Source: Bordetella genomosp. 4
Lineage (GTDB): Bacteria > Pseudomonadota > Gammaproteobacteria > Burkholderiales > Burkholderiaceae_B
Assembly (NCBI RefSeq): GCF_002261185.1
Contig: NZ_NEVQ01000022.1
Location: 1-64,000 of the forward strand
Length of the DNA stretch: 64,000 nt
Direction of reading: 5' to 3'
A program made the position numbers and the translations under genes. Shown piece by piece: positions 24,965-34,345 of the stretch. Under the pieces are notes generated by a model. The model saw only the letters and a list, made by a program, of their open reading frames with translations, had not been told where the DNA came from and ran no database searches. Position 1 is the first letter of the stretch; each line of letters starts with the position of its first letter.

Positions 24965-25879
24965 ATGAGCGGTATGGTTGCAGGAAAAGTCGTCGTCGTC
25001 ACCGGCGCGGGCGGCGGGATCGGGCGCAGTGTCGCCCTGGCGATGGCCGCGGCGGGCGCAAAAGTCGTGGTCAATGACATCGGCGTATCGCTGCAGGGCG
25101 AAGGCGGCGGTGACGGCCCCGCGCAGGCCGTGGTCAAGGAAATCCAGGCCGCCGGCGGACAAGCCTGCCCCAGCACAGACAGCGTGGCCAGCTACGAGGG
25201 CGCTCACAACATCATTAAGACGGCTGTCGACGCCTTTGGGCGCATCGATGCCGTGGTCAACAACGCGGGCAATCTGCGCGACCGCGTGTTTCACAAGATG
25301 AGCGAAGAAGAATGGCGCCAAGTGCTGGATGTGCACCTGAATGGCTCGTTCTACATGAGCCGTGCCGCGGCGCCCTATTTCCGCGAGCAGGAATCCGGTG
25401 CGTTGGTGCATATGACCTCGACATCCGGGCTGATCGGTAATTTTGGGCAGGCCAACTACTCAGCCGCCAAGCTCGGCATCGTCGCGCTGTCCAAGTCCAT
25501 CGCGCTGGATATGGCGCGTTATCACGTGCGGTCAAACTGCATTGCACCATTTGCCTGGAGCCGCATGACCAGCTCCATTCCCGCAGAGACCGAAGCCGAA
25601 AAAGCCCGCGTCGAAAAGCTGAAAAAAATGGAAGCCGGCAAAGTCGCTCCCCTCGCGGTCTACCTCGTCAGCGATGCCGCCAGCGAAGTGACGGCGCAGA
25701 TTTTTGCGGTACGTGCCAATGAAATCATGCTGATGAGCCAGCCTCGCCCGCTGCGCACCGTGCATTACAGCGAAGGCTGGACCCCCGAGTTGATCGGCGA
25801 TATCGCGATCCCCGCCATGCGCAAACATTTCTATGCGCTGGAACGTTCACCCGACGTCATCGACTGGGATCCCATCTGA
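24965..25879 (+). CDS. SDR dehydrogenase, MFE-2 (HSD17B4)-like
   Basis: NAD(P)-dependent short-chain dehydrogenase, 304 aa. Cofactor motif TGAGGGIG at 13-20, NNAG, catalytic Ser in TSTSG and Y165SAAK169. The long C-terminal part (PETEAEKARVEKLKKMEAG through YALERSPDVIDWDPI) is the form seen in the dehydrogenase half of multifunctional enzyme 2, which oxidises 3-hydroxyacyl-CoA. The following gene encodes the matching hydratase 2, so the two act as a split MFE-2. AAGGAG 8 bp before ATG 24965 fixes the start. First gene of the operon. Confidence 0.9.
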   Translation: MSGMVAGKVVVVTGAGGGIGRSVALAMAAAGAKVVVNDIGVSLQGEGGGDGPAQAVVKEIQAAGGQACPSTDSVASYEGAHNIIKTAVDAFGRIDAVVNNAGNLRDRVFHKMSEEEWRQVLDVHLNGSFYMSRAAAPYFREQESGALVHMTSTSGLIGNFGQANYSAAKLGIVALSKSIALDMARYHVRSNCIAPFAWSRMTSSIPAETEAEKARVEKLKKMEAGKVAPLAVYLVSDAASEVTAQIFAVRANEIMLMSQPRPLRTVHYSEGWTPELIGDIAIPAMRKHFYALERSPDVIDWDPI

Positions 25880-25889
25880 GAGAGCCGCC

Positions 25890-26750
25890 ATGCCCTTGGA
25901 CTATCAAACCATCAAGAACTGGCAATTCGCCGACATCCACCATCGTTATGAGGATAAAGACACCATCCTGTACGCGCTAGGCATCGGCCTGGGTGCGGAC
26001 CCCATGGATGCCGCGCAGTTGCGCTATGTCTACGAACAGGATCTGCAAACTATCCCGACCTTGGCCACGGTGCTGGCCCATCCCGGCTTCTGGATGAATG
26101 ACCCTCGCGCCGGAATCGATTGGGTGCGGCTGGTGCATGGCGAACAGCGGCTGCAGTTGCATGCGCCATTACCCGCCAACGGCACCGTTATCGGTAAGAG
26201 CCGCGTCACGCATGTGATCGACAAAGGCGCGGACAAGGGTGCGCTGGTGGTCACCGAGCGCACGCTGCATGACGATCAAGGCCAGCATTTGGCCACCCTG
26301 CAGCAGGTCACGTTCTGCCGTGGCGATGGCGGTTTTGGGCAGGGCGACGAAGCCCTGCCGCCGTTACCCGCCACGCCGGCACGTGCGGCAGATCGATCGT
26401 GCCAACTATCGATAGCGCCCAACGCAGCGCTGCTATATCGGCTGAATGCCGACCGCAACCCGCTGCATGCCGACCCTGCGGTCGCCAGCAAAGCCGGTTA
26501 CCCCCGGCCTATTCTGCATGGCTTGTGCACCTACGGCATGGCGGCACACGCCATCATCAAAACCTGCTGCGACTATGACGCAGCGCGCTTGACCGGTCTG
26601 AACGCACGATTCTCGTCCCCCGTCTTCCCGGGCGAAACCTTGCAGTGCGACATCTGGCAGGACGCGGGCAATACGCTGCAATTCATCGTACGCGCCATCG
26701 ACCGTGACGTCGTGGTGATGAGCCACGGTACTGCCACGCTTTCTCAATAA
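25890..26750 (+). CDS. MaoC-type enoyl-CoA hydratase 2 (MFE-2 hydratase-like)
   Basis: Double-hotdog (R)-specific hydratase, 286 aa. N-terminal FAS1-like half with DTILYALGIGLGADPMDAAQL; C-terminal half carries the hydratase 2 motif RLNADRNPLHADPAVASKAGYPRPILHGL near 182-210, including the catalytic Asp/His pattern. Starts 10 bp after the SDR stop; a longer frame from 25833 overlaps that gene. Together they would convert trans-2-enoyl-CoA to 3-ketoacyl-CoA, in the style used for branched-chain or sterol side-chain acids. Confidence 0.9.
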   Translation: MPLDYQTIKNWQFADIHHRYEDKDTILYALGIGLGADPMDAAQLRYVYEQDLQTIPTLATVLAHPGFWMNDPRAGIDWVRLVHGEQRLQLHAPLPANGTVIGKSRVTHVIDKGADKGALVVTERTLHDDQGQHLATLQQVTFCRGDGGFGQGDEALPPLPATPARAADRSCQLSIAPNAALLYRLNADRNPLHADPAVASKAGYPRPILHGLCTYGMAAHAIIKTCCDYDAARLTGLNARFSSPVFPGETLQCDIWQDAGNTLQFIVRAIDRDVVVMSHGTATLSQ

Positions 26751-26782
26751 ACGCGGCTTGCCGCAACAGGATTTTTATCGTC

Positions 26783-27979
26783 ATGCAGCATCGTCCCCCG
26801 CCTCTGGAAGGCATCCGCGTACTCGACCTCAGCCGTATCCTGGCCGGCCCCTGGTGCACTCAGAACCTGGCGGATCTGGGTGCAGACGTGATCAAGGTTG
26901 AGCGTCCCGCCACCGGCGACGACACGCGCCATTGGGGCCCTCCCTATCTGAAAGACGGCCAAGGCAAGGACACATCGGAGGCTGCCTACTATCTCAGCAC
27001 TAATCGCAACAAACGATCGCTGGAGGCCGATATCGCCAGCCCCGAAGGCGCCGCGCTCGTTCGTGAACTCGTCACCCATTGCGATATTCTGGTCGAGAAT
27101 TTCAAGGTCGGGGGCTTGCGCAAATACGGCCTGGACTACGACAGCCTGAATGCCCTGAATCCGCGCCTGATCTATTGCTCGGTCACTGGTTTTGGCCAGG
27201 ACGGCCCCTGCGCCACACTGCCCGGCTACGATTTCATGATCCAGGGGCTGGGCGGCTTGATGAGCATCACCGGCGAACGCGATGATCTGCCCGGCGGCGG
27301 CCCTCAGAAAGCCGGTGTGGCTGTCACAGACATCATCACGGGAATGTACGCCACGGTCGCCATTTTGGCGGCCATTCAAGAACGGCATCGCAGCGGCTTG
27401 GGCCAGCATCTGGACATCGCGCTGCTGGACTGTCACGTCGCCATGCTGGCGAACCAGAACTCCAACTATTTCACCTCGGGTAAAGCGCCAACGCGCGCAG
27501 GCAACGCCCATCAGAATGTCGTGCCCTATCAGGTCTTTGCCGCCAGCGATGGCCATCTGATCGTCGCAACGGGCAACGAATCGCAATACCGCGCCTATTG
27601 CAAGGCCATCGGCGCACCAGAACTGGGAGATGATCCCCGTTTTGCGACGAATCGCTTGAGAGTCACCAATCGGGACACCTTGGTCGCCCTCTTGAGCGAC
27701 ATCATGCAACAAGGCCGCCGCGACGAATGGATCAGCAAGCTGGAGGCTGCGGGCGTGCCATGTGGCCCCATCAACAACATCGCGCAGACTTTTGCACATC
27801 CGCAGGTACAAGCGCGTCAATTGCGTCGAGAGCTGCCACACCCCCTGGGTGGCACGGCGCCAGTGACCGCCAGCCCGCTGCGGTTTTCCGCCTCGCCTGT
27901 GGTGTATCGCAATGCCCCGCCCATGCTAGGCCAGCATACGCAGGAAATTTTGCAGGAGATCCTCGGTAAGACGGCCTGA
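26783..27979 (+). CDS. CaiB/BaiF family III CoA-transferase
   Basis: 398 aa. LEGIRVLDLSRILAGPWCTQNLADLGADVIKVERP opens the protein; GYDFMIQGLGGLMSITG holds the expected catalytic Asp150; DIITGMYATVAILAAI and AGVPCGPIN follow. It is clearly different from the CoA-transferase at 10304-11500. Position between the split MFE-2 and the Liv importer suggests it loads or exchanges CoA on the imported acid, perhaps from succinyl- or another acyl-CoA. That donor is inferred. Confidence 0.92.
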   Translation: MQHRPPPLEGIRVLDLSRILAGPWCTQNLADLGADVIKVERPATGDDTRHWGPPYLKDGQGKDTSEAAYYLSTNRNKRSLEADIASPEGAALVRELVTHCDILVENFKVGGLRKYGLDYDSLNALNPRLIYCSVTGFGQDGPCATLPGYDFMIQGLGGLMSITGERDDLPGGGPQKAGVAVTDIITGMYATVAILAAIQERHRSGLGQHLDIALLDCHVAMLANQNSNYFTSGKAPTRAGNAHQNVVPYQVFAASDGHLIVATGNESQYRAYCKAIGAPELGDDPRFATNRLRVTNRDTLVALLSDIMQQGRRDEWISKLEAAGVPCGPINNIAQTFAHPQVQARQLRRELPHPLGGTAPVTASPLRFSASPVVYRNAPPMLGQHTQEILQEILGKTA

Positions 27980-28130
27980 ACGCATTGACGATCCAATGCC
28001 GGGGAAAACCCGAAGTTAAGCAAATCCGAATAGTGCCGCCGATCCAGAATAGCTAGCATTTTTCGAGCCGCACATCAGCTTGGTAATGATGTTGCGGCAC
28101 ACAAGAAATCCTGACGCCGCATCTTGGCTT

Positions 28131-28148
28131 GCTGCTTTCCAAAGCAGC
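28131..28148. promoter_or_regulatory. 18-bp near-perfect palindrome upstream of livK-like gene
   Basis: GCTGCTTT-CC-AAAGCAGC, 61 bp before the ATG at 28210, in a 230-bp gap within an otherwise tight gene series. It could be an operator or a short hairpin. The gap may hold an internal promoter that makes the importer respond separately from the enzymes upstream. Confidence 0.35.
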
Positions 28149-28209
28149 GTTCAGCCTGCAGGCGGCTTTGAGGCAAAAAAATCACGACACCTATCGTGGG
28201 AGACAACGC

Positions 28210-29331
28210 ATGAAAAAGCTGCTTGCCGGTCTGGCCTTGTGCCAAGGCCTGTCCATGACATCGCTGGCCGCCGCGGCCGATCTGACGATAGGAGGCCTGC
28301 TGCCCATGAGCGGCAGCAATGCCGAATATGGACAGATATTCAGCTCGGGCGCCAACCTGGCCGTTGAACACATCAATGCGTCAAAAATGCTGTCCGGCAA
28401 GCTTTCCATCGTGTACGAAGACAGCCAGGCGCTGCCTATGCAAGGCGTCATCGGCATGAACAAACTGGTCAACGTCGCCAAAGTGCCTTTCGTGCTGAGC
28501 GCGTTCACCGGCGTGTCGAAAGCCATCGCCCCCATTGGCACCCGCAGCAAAACCGTGATGGTCAATGGCGGCGGTGTCGGCCCGGATCTGGCAGACCTGG
28601 GCGAGTACTTCTGGAACACGATTCCCCTGGCGAACTTCGAGGTGCGTGCCATCGTGCCGTATCTCGTCAAGGAACGTCAGTTCAAGCGCATTGCCCTGGT
28701 CTATGTCGACGACCCGTTGGGCCAATCGGTGGTGAAAGAACTCAACACCGAACTCGGCAAAGCCGGAGGCGAACTGGCAGGCAGTTTCTCGGTTCCGGCC
28801 ACCTCGCAGCAGTTTTCCGGCATCGCTGCACGCGTGCGCGATGTCAAACCCGATGCGGTGTATATCGCCTCGTACGGCAGCCAGCAGGGCCAGATCGTGA
28901 AGCAACTGCGCGATAACGGCGTCACGCAGCAGCTGGTCAGCTATTCTGCATTCGCCATTCCCTCGACCCTGTCGCTGCCCGAAGCCAAAGGCGCGATTTT
29001 CACCAGCCAGAAAGTGGACTGGGAAAAATCCGACGACATCACGCGCCGCATGCTGGACGACTATAAAAAGCAGCACGGTAAAGCGCCCAACATGTATGTC
29101 CTGAACTACTACAACGCCGTGCGCACCTTTGCCGTACTGGCCGCAGCGCTGGAAAAAGCCGGCAAGTCCATCACCGGCGAGAATCTGCTGGCGCAGCGCA
29201 AGGCGACGCCCTCCTTTGATTTCGTGGGCGCCACCGTCTCGTTCGCGGACAACGGCACCATCAAGGCCCCCATCCAGATCAATGAAATCGGCGAGAACGG
29301 CACCAAGCCCATCGCCGACGCCGCGCCCTGA
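28210..29331 (+). CDS. Branched-chain amino acid-type ABC substrate-binding protein (LivK-like)
   Basis: Periplasmic receptor of the HAAT importer, 373 aa. Signal peptide MKKLLAGLALCQGLSMTSLAAAA, then LTIGGLLPMSGSNAEYGQ, typical of Peripla_BP_6 proteins. GGAG-like AGA upstream and the lysine-rich start support ATG 28210 rather than 28129, which would place 27 odd residues before the signal. Such receptors in catabolic operons often bind aromatic or alicyclic acids rather than amino acids; the surrounding CoA genes point that way. Confidence 0.9.
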   Translation: MKKLLAGLALCQGLSMTSLAAAADLTIGGLLPMSGSNAEYGQIFSSGANLAVEHINASKMLSGKLSIVYEDSQALPMQGVIGMNKLVNVAKVPFVLSAFTGVSKAIAPIGTRSKTVMVNGGGVGPDLADLGEYFWNTIPLANFEVRAIVPYLVKERQFKRIALVYVDDPLGQSVVKELNTELGKAGGELAGSFSVPATSQQFSGIAARVRDVKPDAVYIASYGSQQGQIVKQLRDNGVTQQLVSYSAFAIPSTLSLPEAKGAIFTSQKVDWEKSDDITRRMLDDYKKQHGKAPNMYVLNYYNAVRTFAVLAAALEKAGKSITGENLLAQRKATPSFDFVGATVSFADNGTIKAPIQINEIGENGTKPIADAAP

Positions 29332-29359
29332 TCCCGTCCCATAGAGAGGTGGCTATCGT

Positions 29360-30232
29360 ATGCTGTTTGTCCAGCTCTTCATCAACGGGATACAGACAGG
29401 CGCCCTGTATGCCCTGATCGCGGCCGGGTTTTCGCTGATTTTCGGCACGACCCGCGTCTTTCACGTCGCCCATGGCGCCACATTCACGCTGGCAGGCTTT
29501 ATTTTTTACGAATGCTATACGGTGCTGGGCTGGATGTGGCCATTGGCCGCCGTGGCCGCAGGCCTGGCGGCGGCCTTGTTCGGCGTGCTGGTGGACCGTT
29601 ATGTCTACGCTGTCATCCAGCGGCACGAGGGTGCGTTCTTTACGGTGTTTGTCGCCTCGTTCGGCATTGCGATCGTGGCGCAGAATCTGATCACGATCGG
29701 ATTCGGCCGCGGCCTGGTGACCGTACCCACGCCGTTGAGCAAGAGTGTGGAATGGCTGCCGGGGTTATACGTCGCCCCGATGGCAGGGGTCGCAGTGCTA
29801 TGCGCCATCGTCGCATTCGGTCTGCTGCAATGGCTGCTGACTCGCACCAATCTGGGCCTGGCATTGCGGGCCTTGGGCGAAAATTCTGCGTTGGTGCGCG
29901 TCTATGGCCTGACACCGCGGCGGCTCTCGCAATACGTGTTCCTGATCGGTTCATTACTCGCCGTGCCGGCAGCGATCCTGACGGCCACGACATCGGGCCT
30001 GAATCCCTCGATGGGACATCACATCATGCTGATCAGCATCGCAGCCACTATCGTGGGCGGCGTCGGCAGCCTGCGCGGCGCGGCCGTGGCAGGATTGCTG
30101 TTGGGCATGGCCGAGAACCTGTCACTCGCCTGGATCGACCCGCAGTGGAGCGAGGCGGTCACCTTTGTCGTGCTGTTCCTTTTCATCCTGTTCCGCCCCG
30201 GCGGCGTATTTGGGCGCGCAGTGACGTCGTGA
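29360..30232 (+). CDS. Branched-chain-type ABC permease (LivH-like)
   Basis: Inner-membrane permease, 290 aa with about eight hydrophobic helices. MLFVQLFINGIQTGALYALIAAGFSLIFGTTRVFHVAHG is the LivH hallmark, and ALGENSALVRVYGLTPRRL is the cytoplasmic loop that contacts the ATPases. GVGSLRGAAVAGLLLGMAENL closes the family match. Starts 28 bp after the binding-protein gene. It forms a heterodimeric channel with the next gene product. Confidence 0.93.
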   Translation: MLFVQLFINGIQTGALYALIAAGFSLIFGTTRVFHVAHGATFTLAGFIFYECYTVLGWMWPLAAVAAGLAAALFGVLVDRYVYAVIQRHEGAFFTVFVASFGIAIVAQNLITIGFGRGLVTVPTPLSKSVEWLPGLYVAPMAGVAVLCAIVAFGLLQWLLTRTNLGLALRALGENSALVRVYGLTPRRLSQYVFLIGSLLAVPAAILTATTSGLNPSMGHHIMLISIAATIVGGVGSLRGAAVAGLLLGMAENLSLAWIDPQWSEAVTFVVLFLFILFRPGGVFGRAVTS

Positions 30233-30280
30233 CAGTGGCACGCGCAATCATGGTCTGACGATTCATTCAACGGGGCATCC

Positions 30281-31165
30281 ATGCTGGCTTATCTGCAAAA
30301 CATCGCCGTGCTCTTCTGCGTGAATGCCATGCTGGCAGTCACACTCAACTTCATCATGGGCTATGCCGGCATTTTTTCCTTGGCGCATGCGATTTTTTTC
30401 GGGGTAGGCGCATATACCGCAGCGAATGTGGCGATGCACTTCAGCGATTCGCTGTTGTTGTGCACCGTCGCTGCCGTACTGGTGTCGGCTGTGTTGTCCA
30501 TGGTGCTGGCGCTACCGGCGTTACGTGTGCGGGGGGAATATTTTGTCGCCGCATCATTGGGCCTGCAAGTCATAGGCGTGACTGTTTTTTCGGAATGGAA
30601 GGGAGTCACCGGCGGATTGGGCGGCCTGGTGGGTATTCCTCCTCCCACCATTTTCGGCCATGCATTGAGCACGCCGGCCGAGTTTCTGGCCTTGGCCATC
30701 GCGGGGTTGATCGCCGTTCTACTGATTACCACCGCCCTGTTGCGCGGCAGCTTCGGCCGCAGCTTGATGGCCATCCGCGATAGCGAGTCCGCAGCGCAAG
30801 CAGCGGGCAAGTGGGTCGCCGCCATCAAAACACTTTCTGTCGCCGTGTCTGCCGGATTGGCTGCTGTCGCCGGCGTGATCTACGCTTTCTACATGAGTTT
30901 CGTCAACGTCGAAGGGTTCATGCTGGAAACCTCGATCCTGCTGATGGCCATGGTCATTATCGGCGGCACGGGCACCGTGTTTGGCCCCATCATTGGTACG
31001 GCGCTATTGATGGTGCTGCCTGCCGCGTTGACGTATCTACCCTTCCTGCCGCCGGCGGAGCTCGGCACGATACAGCAGATCGTGTATGGGGCAATCATGG
31101 TGTTGTTGATGATGTATCGCCCAGGCGGATTGGTGGGCGGACGTCGCAAAGGAGGCCGCGCATGA
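30281..31165 (+). CDS. Branched-chain-type ABC permease (LivM-like)
   Basis: Second permease subunit, 294 aa, about nine hydrophobic helices. NFIMGYAGIFSLAHAIFFGVGAYTAANVA matches the LivM start and AIRDSESAAQAAGKWVAAIKTLSVAVSAGLAAVAG the conserved cytoplasmic loop. IGGTGTVFGPIIGTALLMVLP is typical near the end. The last bases overlap the livG-like start (ATGA at 31162), so translation is coupled to the ATPase. Confidence 0.93.
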   Translation: MLAYLQNIAVLFCVNAMLAVTLNFIMGYAGIFSLAHAIFFGVGAYTAANVAMHFSDSLLLCTVAAVLVSAVLSMVLALPALRVRGEYFVAASLGLQVIGVTVFSEWKGVTGGLGGLVGIPPPTIFGHALSTPAEFLALAIAGLIAVLLITTALLRGSFGRSLMAIRDSESAAQAAGKWVAAIKTLSVAVSAGLAAVAGVIYAFYMSFVNVEGFMLETSILLMAMVIIGGTGTVFGPIIGTALLMVLPAALTYLPFLPPAELGTIQQIVYGAIMVLLMMYRPGGLVGGRRKGGRA

Positions 31166-31947
31166 ACGCCCCCATGTCTGCGACAACGCCGTCGCCCATC
31201 CCTGCGACGAGCACTGCTGCCCCTCCTGCGTTGCTGCAACTACAGGGACTGTCCAAACGATTCGGCGGCCTGCAAGCCATCACCGATGTATCGATGGACC
31301 TGCCCGCGGGCCTCATCACGACGCTGGTCGGCCCCAACGGCGCAGGCAAGACCACGCTATTCAACATGATCACGGGCCATTTGACGCCGAGCGCCGGAAC
31401 GGTCTATCTGCACGGCAAGCCGCTCCACAAGCTGGCGCCGTGGCAGATTGCCCGCCTCGGCGTCGGCCGTACGTTTCAGGACTTGCGGCTCTTTACTCAC
31501 ATGAGCGTGATGGAGAACGTCACGACCGTCACCGAACGCAGCAGCTGGTTGTGGCAGCGCCGCACAGATCCCCAACGGATTGAATCCATTTTGAACGAGG
31601 CGGGGCTCTGGAACAAACGGCACGAGCGCGCGGCGGATCTGGCGTATGCCGAACGCAAATTCCTAAGTCTGGCGCGCTTGATGGCCAGCGGCGCATCGCT
31701 CTGGCTGCTGGACGAACCGGCCTCGGGGCTGGATCCGCGCTCCTTTGACCGCTTTGTCGCATTACTGCGCGACTATGCCACGCGCGGCATCACCATTTGC
31801 ATCATCGAACATAATCTGGATCTGGTGACGCAGCTCTCTGATCAATTGGCGTTTCTGGATCAGGGCAAATTGCTGGCGTGCGGCGATCCGGCAGCCATTC
31901 TGCAGGATCCCGCATTGGCCGCTATCTATTTCGGAGAGCGAGCATGA
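31162..31947 (+). CDS. Branched-chain-type ABC ATPase (LivG-like)
   Basis: ATPase subunit, 261 aa. An extra Ala/Pro/Thr-rich leader of about 25 residues precedes LLQLQGLSKRFGG. Walker A is VGPNGAGKTT, GRTFQDLRLFTHMSVMENV is the LivG Q-loop region, and Walker B is LWLLDEPASGLDP with the switch IIEHN. The signature segment reads LAYAERKFLSLARLM where LSGGQ is usual, a variant also common in LivG proteins (LAYGEQ-type). ATG 31162 overlaps the livM stop and has GGAGG upstream. Confidence 0.92.
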   Translation: MNAPMSATTPSPIPATSTAAPPALLQLQGLSKRFGGLQAITDVSMDLPAGLITTLVGPNGAGKTTLFNMITGHLTPSAGTVYLHGKPLHKLAPWQIARLGVGRTFQDLRLFTHMSVMENVTTVTERSSWLWQRRTDPQRIESILNEAGLWNKRHERAADLAYAERKFLSLARLMASGASLWLLDEPASGLDPRSFDRFVALLRDYATRGITICIIEHNLDLVTQLSDQLAFLDQGKLLACGDPAAILQDPALAAIYFGERA

Positions 31948-32663
31948 GTTCCTCCCCCCCTATCCTCGAAACTCGCAGCTTGCGTGCAGGCTATGGCGAA
32001 CGCCCCGTCCTCGAAGGCATCGACGTGCATCTGCATGCCAACGAAGTGCTCTGCCTGATCGGACACAACGGCGCGGGCAAATCCACCTTGCTCAAGGCGC
32101 TATTCGGCCTGCTCGACCCCGAAGACGGCCAGGTGCTGTTGGATGGGAAGCCCATGCACCGACCCGATGCGCGCCGTCTGACAGATGCGGGCATCTCCAT
32201 GGTGCCTGAAGGACGCGGCATTTTTCCGGGGCTGACCGTCGCCGAAACCATGCGATTGGGGCTATGGTCCGCTGGCGTTCCGAAGACCGAACACGCTGCG
32301 CGGCTGGACTGGGTCATGCAGGTGCTACCCGCCTTGCGCAAGTTCTACAACCAACGCGCCGGCACGCTCTCGGGCGGCCAGCAACAGATGGTGTCGTTAG
32401 GCCGCGCCCTGCTCAGTCAACCGCGCTGCCTGCTGTTGGACGAACCCTCGATTGGACTGGCGCCCAAGCTGTTTCAAGACTTGATGGGTCCGATTCGCAC
32501 GCTGCAGCAGCAACGCGGCATGGCCATTTTGATCGTTGAACAGAATGTCCGCGAGGCCTTGAAGATCGCCGATCGCGTCATCGTGATGAAATCGGGCGCC
32601 TTGATCCGCGCTGGTGTGCCCGCCGATTTTTCCGACAATGCCAGCCTGATGGAACTGTATTGA
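31944..32663 (+). CDS. Branched-chain-type ABC ATPase (LivF-like)
   Basis: Second ATPase subunit, 239 aa, one ABC domain: Walker A GHNGAGKST, GISMVPEGRGIFPGLTVAETMRLG (LivF-specific Q-loop region), signature LSGGQQQMVSLGRAL, Walker B LLLDEPSIGLAP. Overlaps the livG-like stop by ATGA, and its own stop overlaps the following ligase start (TGATG). This completes a full LivKHMGF importer embedded in a CoA-ester pathway. Confidence 0.93.
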   Translation: MSSSPPILETRSLRAGYGERPVLEGIDVHLHANEVLCLIGHNGAGKSTLLKALFGLLDPEDGQVLLDGKPMHRPDARRLTDAGISMVPEGRGIFPGLTVAETMRLGLWSAGVPKTEHAARLDWVMQVLPALRKFYNQRAGTLSGGQQQMVSLGRALLSQPRCLLLDEPSIGLAPKLFQDLMGPIRTLQQQRGMAILIVEQNVREALKIADRVIVMKSGALIRAGVPADFSDNASLMELY

Positions 32664-34288
32664 TGTCTGCTGCTGCCATGCCAGCGCCTGCACGCCTGGC
32701 CGATCTGTATATTCCGCATTTGCAGGCACGCCCCGACGACATTGCGCTGATCGACGAGGCGGGCTCTCTGACCTATCGCGAATTCGATGCGCTATGCCAG
32801 CGCACTGCGCGCTGGCTGACGGCGCAGGGTATCCGGGCTGGCGACTGCGTAGCAGTATGGCTGGTCAACCGCCGGGAATGGCTCGCGCTGCTATTCGGTC
32901 TGGCCCGGTTGGACGCCACATTGGTCGCCATCAACACGCGCTATCGCAGCAGTGAGCTCGAGTACATTCTGACGCGATCCAAAGCGCGCATGCTGTTGAT
33001 GCAGCCTTCGTTTCGCAAGATCGATTTTCCGGAGGTCCTGTCAGGCATCGCGCCCGATGCGCTGCCTGATCTCCGGTGTATCGCGTTGCTCGATGCTCCC
33101 ACAGACACATCGGACACGGTGCTGGGCCGACGCACCGTGGCGTTTTCCCCCGATGCGCCAGCACGCCTTCCGCAAACGCCAGATGACGCTGACGGAATAT
33201 CTCAACCATCACATCCTGTGATCTTGTTCACCACATCGGGCACCACCAAAGGCCCAAAACTGGTGATGCATAGCGCCTCAACCCTCTATGCACACAGCAC
33301 CTGCGTGGCCGATGCATACGGGTTTCACGAAGCAGGCACGCGATTGCTGGCTGCATTGCCGCTGTGCGGCGTGTTCGGCCTGAACGGCGCGCTGGCAGCG
33401 CTACGAGCGGGTGCGCCTATCATCATGATGGACCTGTTCGATGCGCCGCGGGCTGCAGAGTACCTGCGGGACGAACGCATCACCCATCTATTTGGCAGCG
33501 ATGAAATGCTGCGGCGTATTGCCGACGAAACCACGGAAACGCGGCCCTTTCCTCATGCCCGGGTATTCGGCTTCGCCTCTTTCAGCCCTGGGGCCGCAGC
33601 ACTCGTGGACGCCTTGCAGCAACGGGGATTTCCGTTGCGTGGCCTGTACGGTTCGAGCGAGGTGCAAGCGCTGTTTTCCCTGCAAGATGCCGGCTTGCCG
33701 GTCGAAGAGCGCGCCCTGGGCGGCGGCCGGCCAGCCGCAGGCCAAGCTGCCCATCTGCGCATCCGCAATCCGGATACCGGCGACCTATGCCCACTGGGTG
33801 AATCCGGTGAAATAGAAATCCGCGCGCCCGGTAATTTCCTGGGGTATCTGGATAATCCCGAGGCGACCGCCCAGGCCATGACAGCCGACGGATATTTTCG
33901 TACCGGAGATCTGGGCTATCTGCGCCCGGATGGCAGCTTTGTTTATCTCGCACGCATGGGTGATACCTTGCGGCTCGGCGGCTATCTGGTTGATCCTGCG
34001 GAAATCGAACATGCATTGGCTCAGCAGCCGGGCGTGCGCAATGCGCAAGTCGTGGGTATTGCCTTGGACGGCCAGCCACGCGCAGCAGCCTTTGTGATCG
34101 CGAGCCCGCAGGTGACTGCAGAGGATTTACTCAGTTCATTGCGCACATCACTAGCGCCTTTCAAAATCCCCGCCCGATTGTGGCTGGTTGATGCGTTTCC
34201 CACCGCAGCCAGCGCCAATGGCTTCAAGATTCAACGAGCGAGATTACGTCAAATGGCCGAAGAGCGGCTGTACCAGGAGACGCATTGA
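32663..34288 (+). CDS. Acyl-CoA synthetase (AMP-binding, ANL family)
   Basis: 541 aa. LFTTSGTTKGPKLVMHSAST is the adenylate-forming loop near 190-205; GLYGSSEVQALFSLQDAG, GYFRTGDLGYLRPDGSFVYLARMGDTLRLGGYLVDPAEIE and a catalytic Lys in SANGFKIQRARLR follow. The segment LLAALPLCGVFGLNGALAAL is typical of medium-chain or aryl acid ligases. ATG 32663 overlaps the livF-like stop. It most likely activates the acid brought in by the Liv system; it differs from the ligase at 18240-19769. Confidence 0.9.
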   Translation: MSAAAMPAPARLADLYIPHLQARPDDIALIDEAGSLTYREFDALCQRTARWLTAQGIRAGDCVAVWLVNRREWLALLFGLARLDATLVAINTRYRSSELEYILTRSKARMLLMQPSFRKIDFPEVLSGIAPDALPDLRCIALLDAPTDTSDTVLGRRTVAFSPDAPARLPQTPDDADGISQPSHPVILFTTSGTTKGPKLVMHSASTLYAHSTCVADAYGFHEAGTRLLAALPLCGVFGLNGALAALRAGAPIIMMDLFDAPRAAEYLRDERITHLFGSDEMLRRIADETTETRPFPHARVFGFASFSPGAAALVDALQQRGFPLRGLYGSSEVQALFSLQDAGLPVEERALGGGRPAAGQAAHLRIRNPDTGDLCPLGESGEIEIRAPGNFLGYLDNPEATAQAMTADGYFRTGDLGYLRPDGSFVYLARMGDTLRLGGYLVDPAEIEHALAQQPGVRNAQVVGIALDGQPRAAAFVIASPQVTAEDLLSSLRTSLAPFKIPARLWLVDAFPTAASANGFKIQRARLRQMAEERLYQETH

Positions 34289-34345
34289 CCAGGCCTTTCC
34301 GGGCAACCCACGAACGACTTTTGACGAATTCATTCGAGGCAAGCG

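Noticed and set aside
31162-31947. LivG-like ATPase as a broken gene because LSGGQ is absent
   Set aside because: LAYxE-type signatures are common in LivG; Walker A, Walker B and the switch His are intact.
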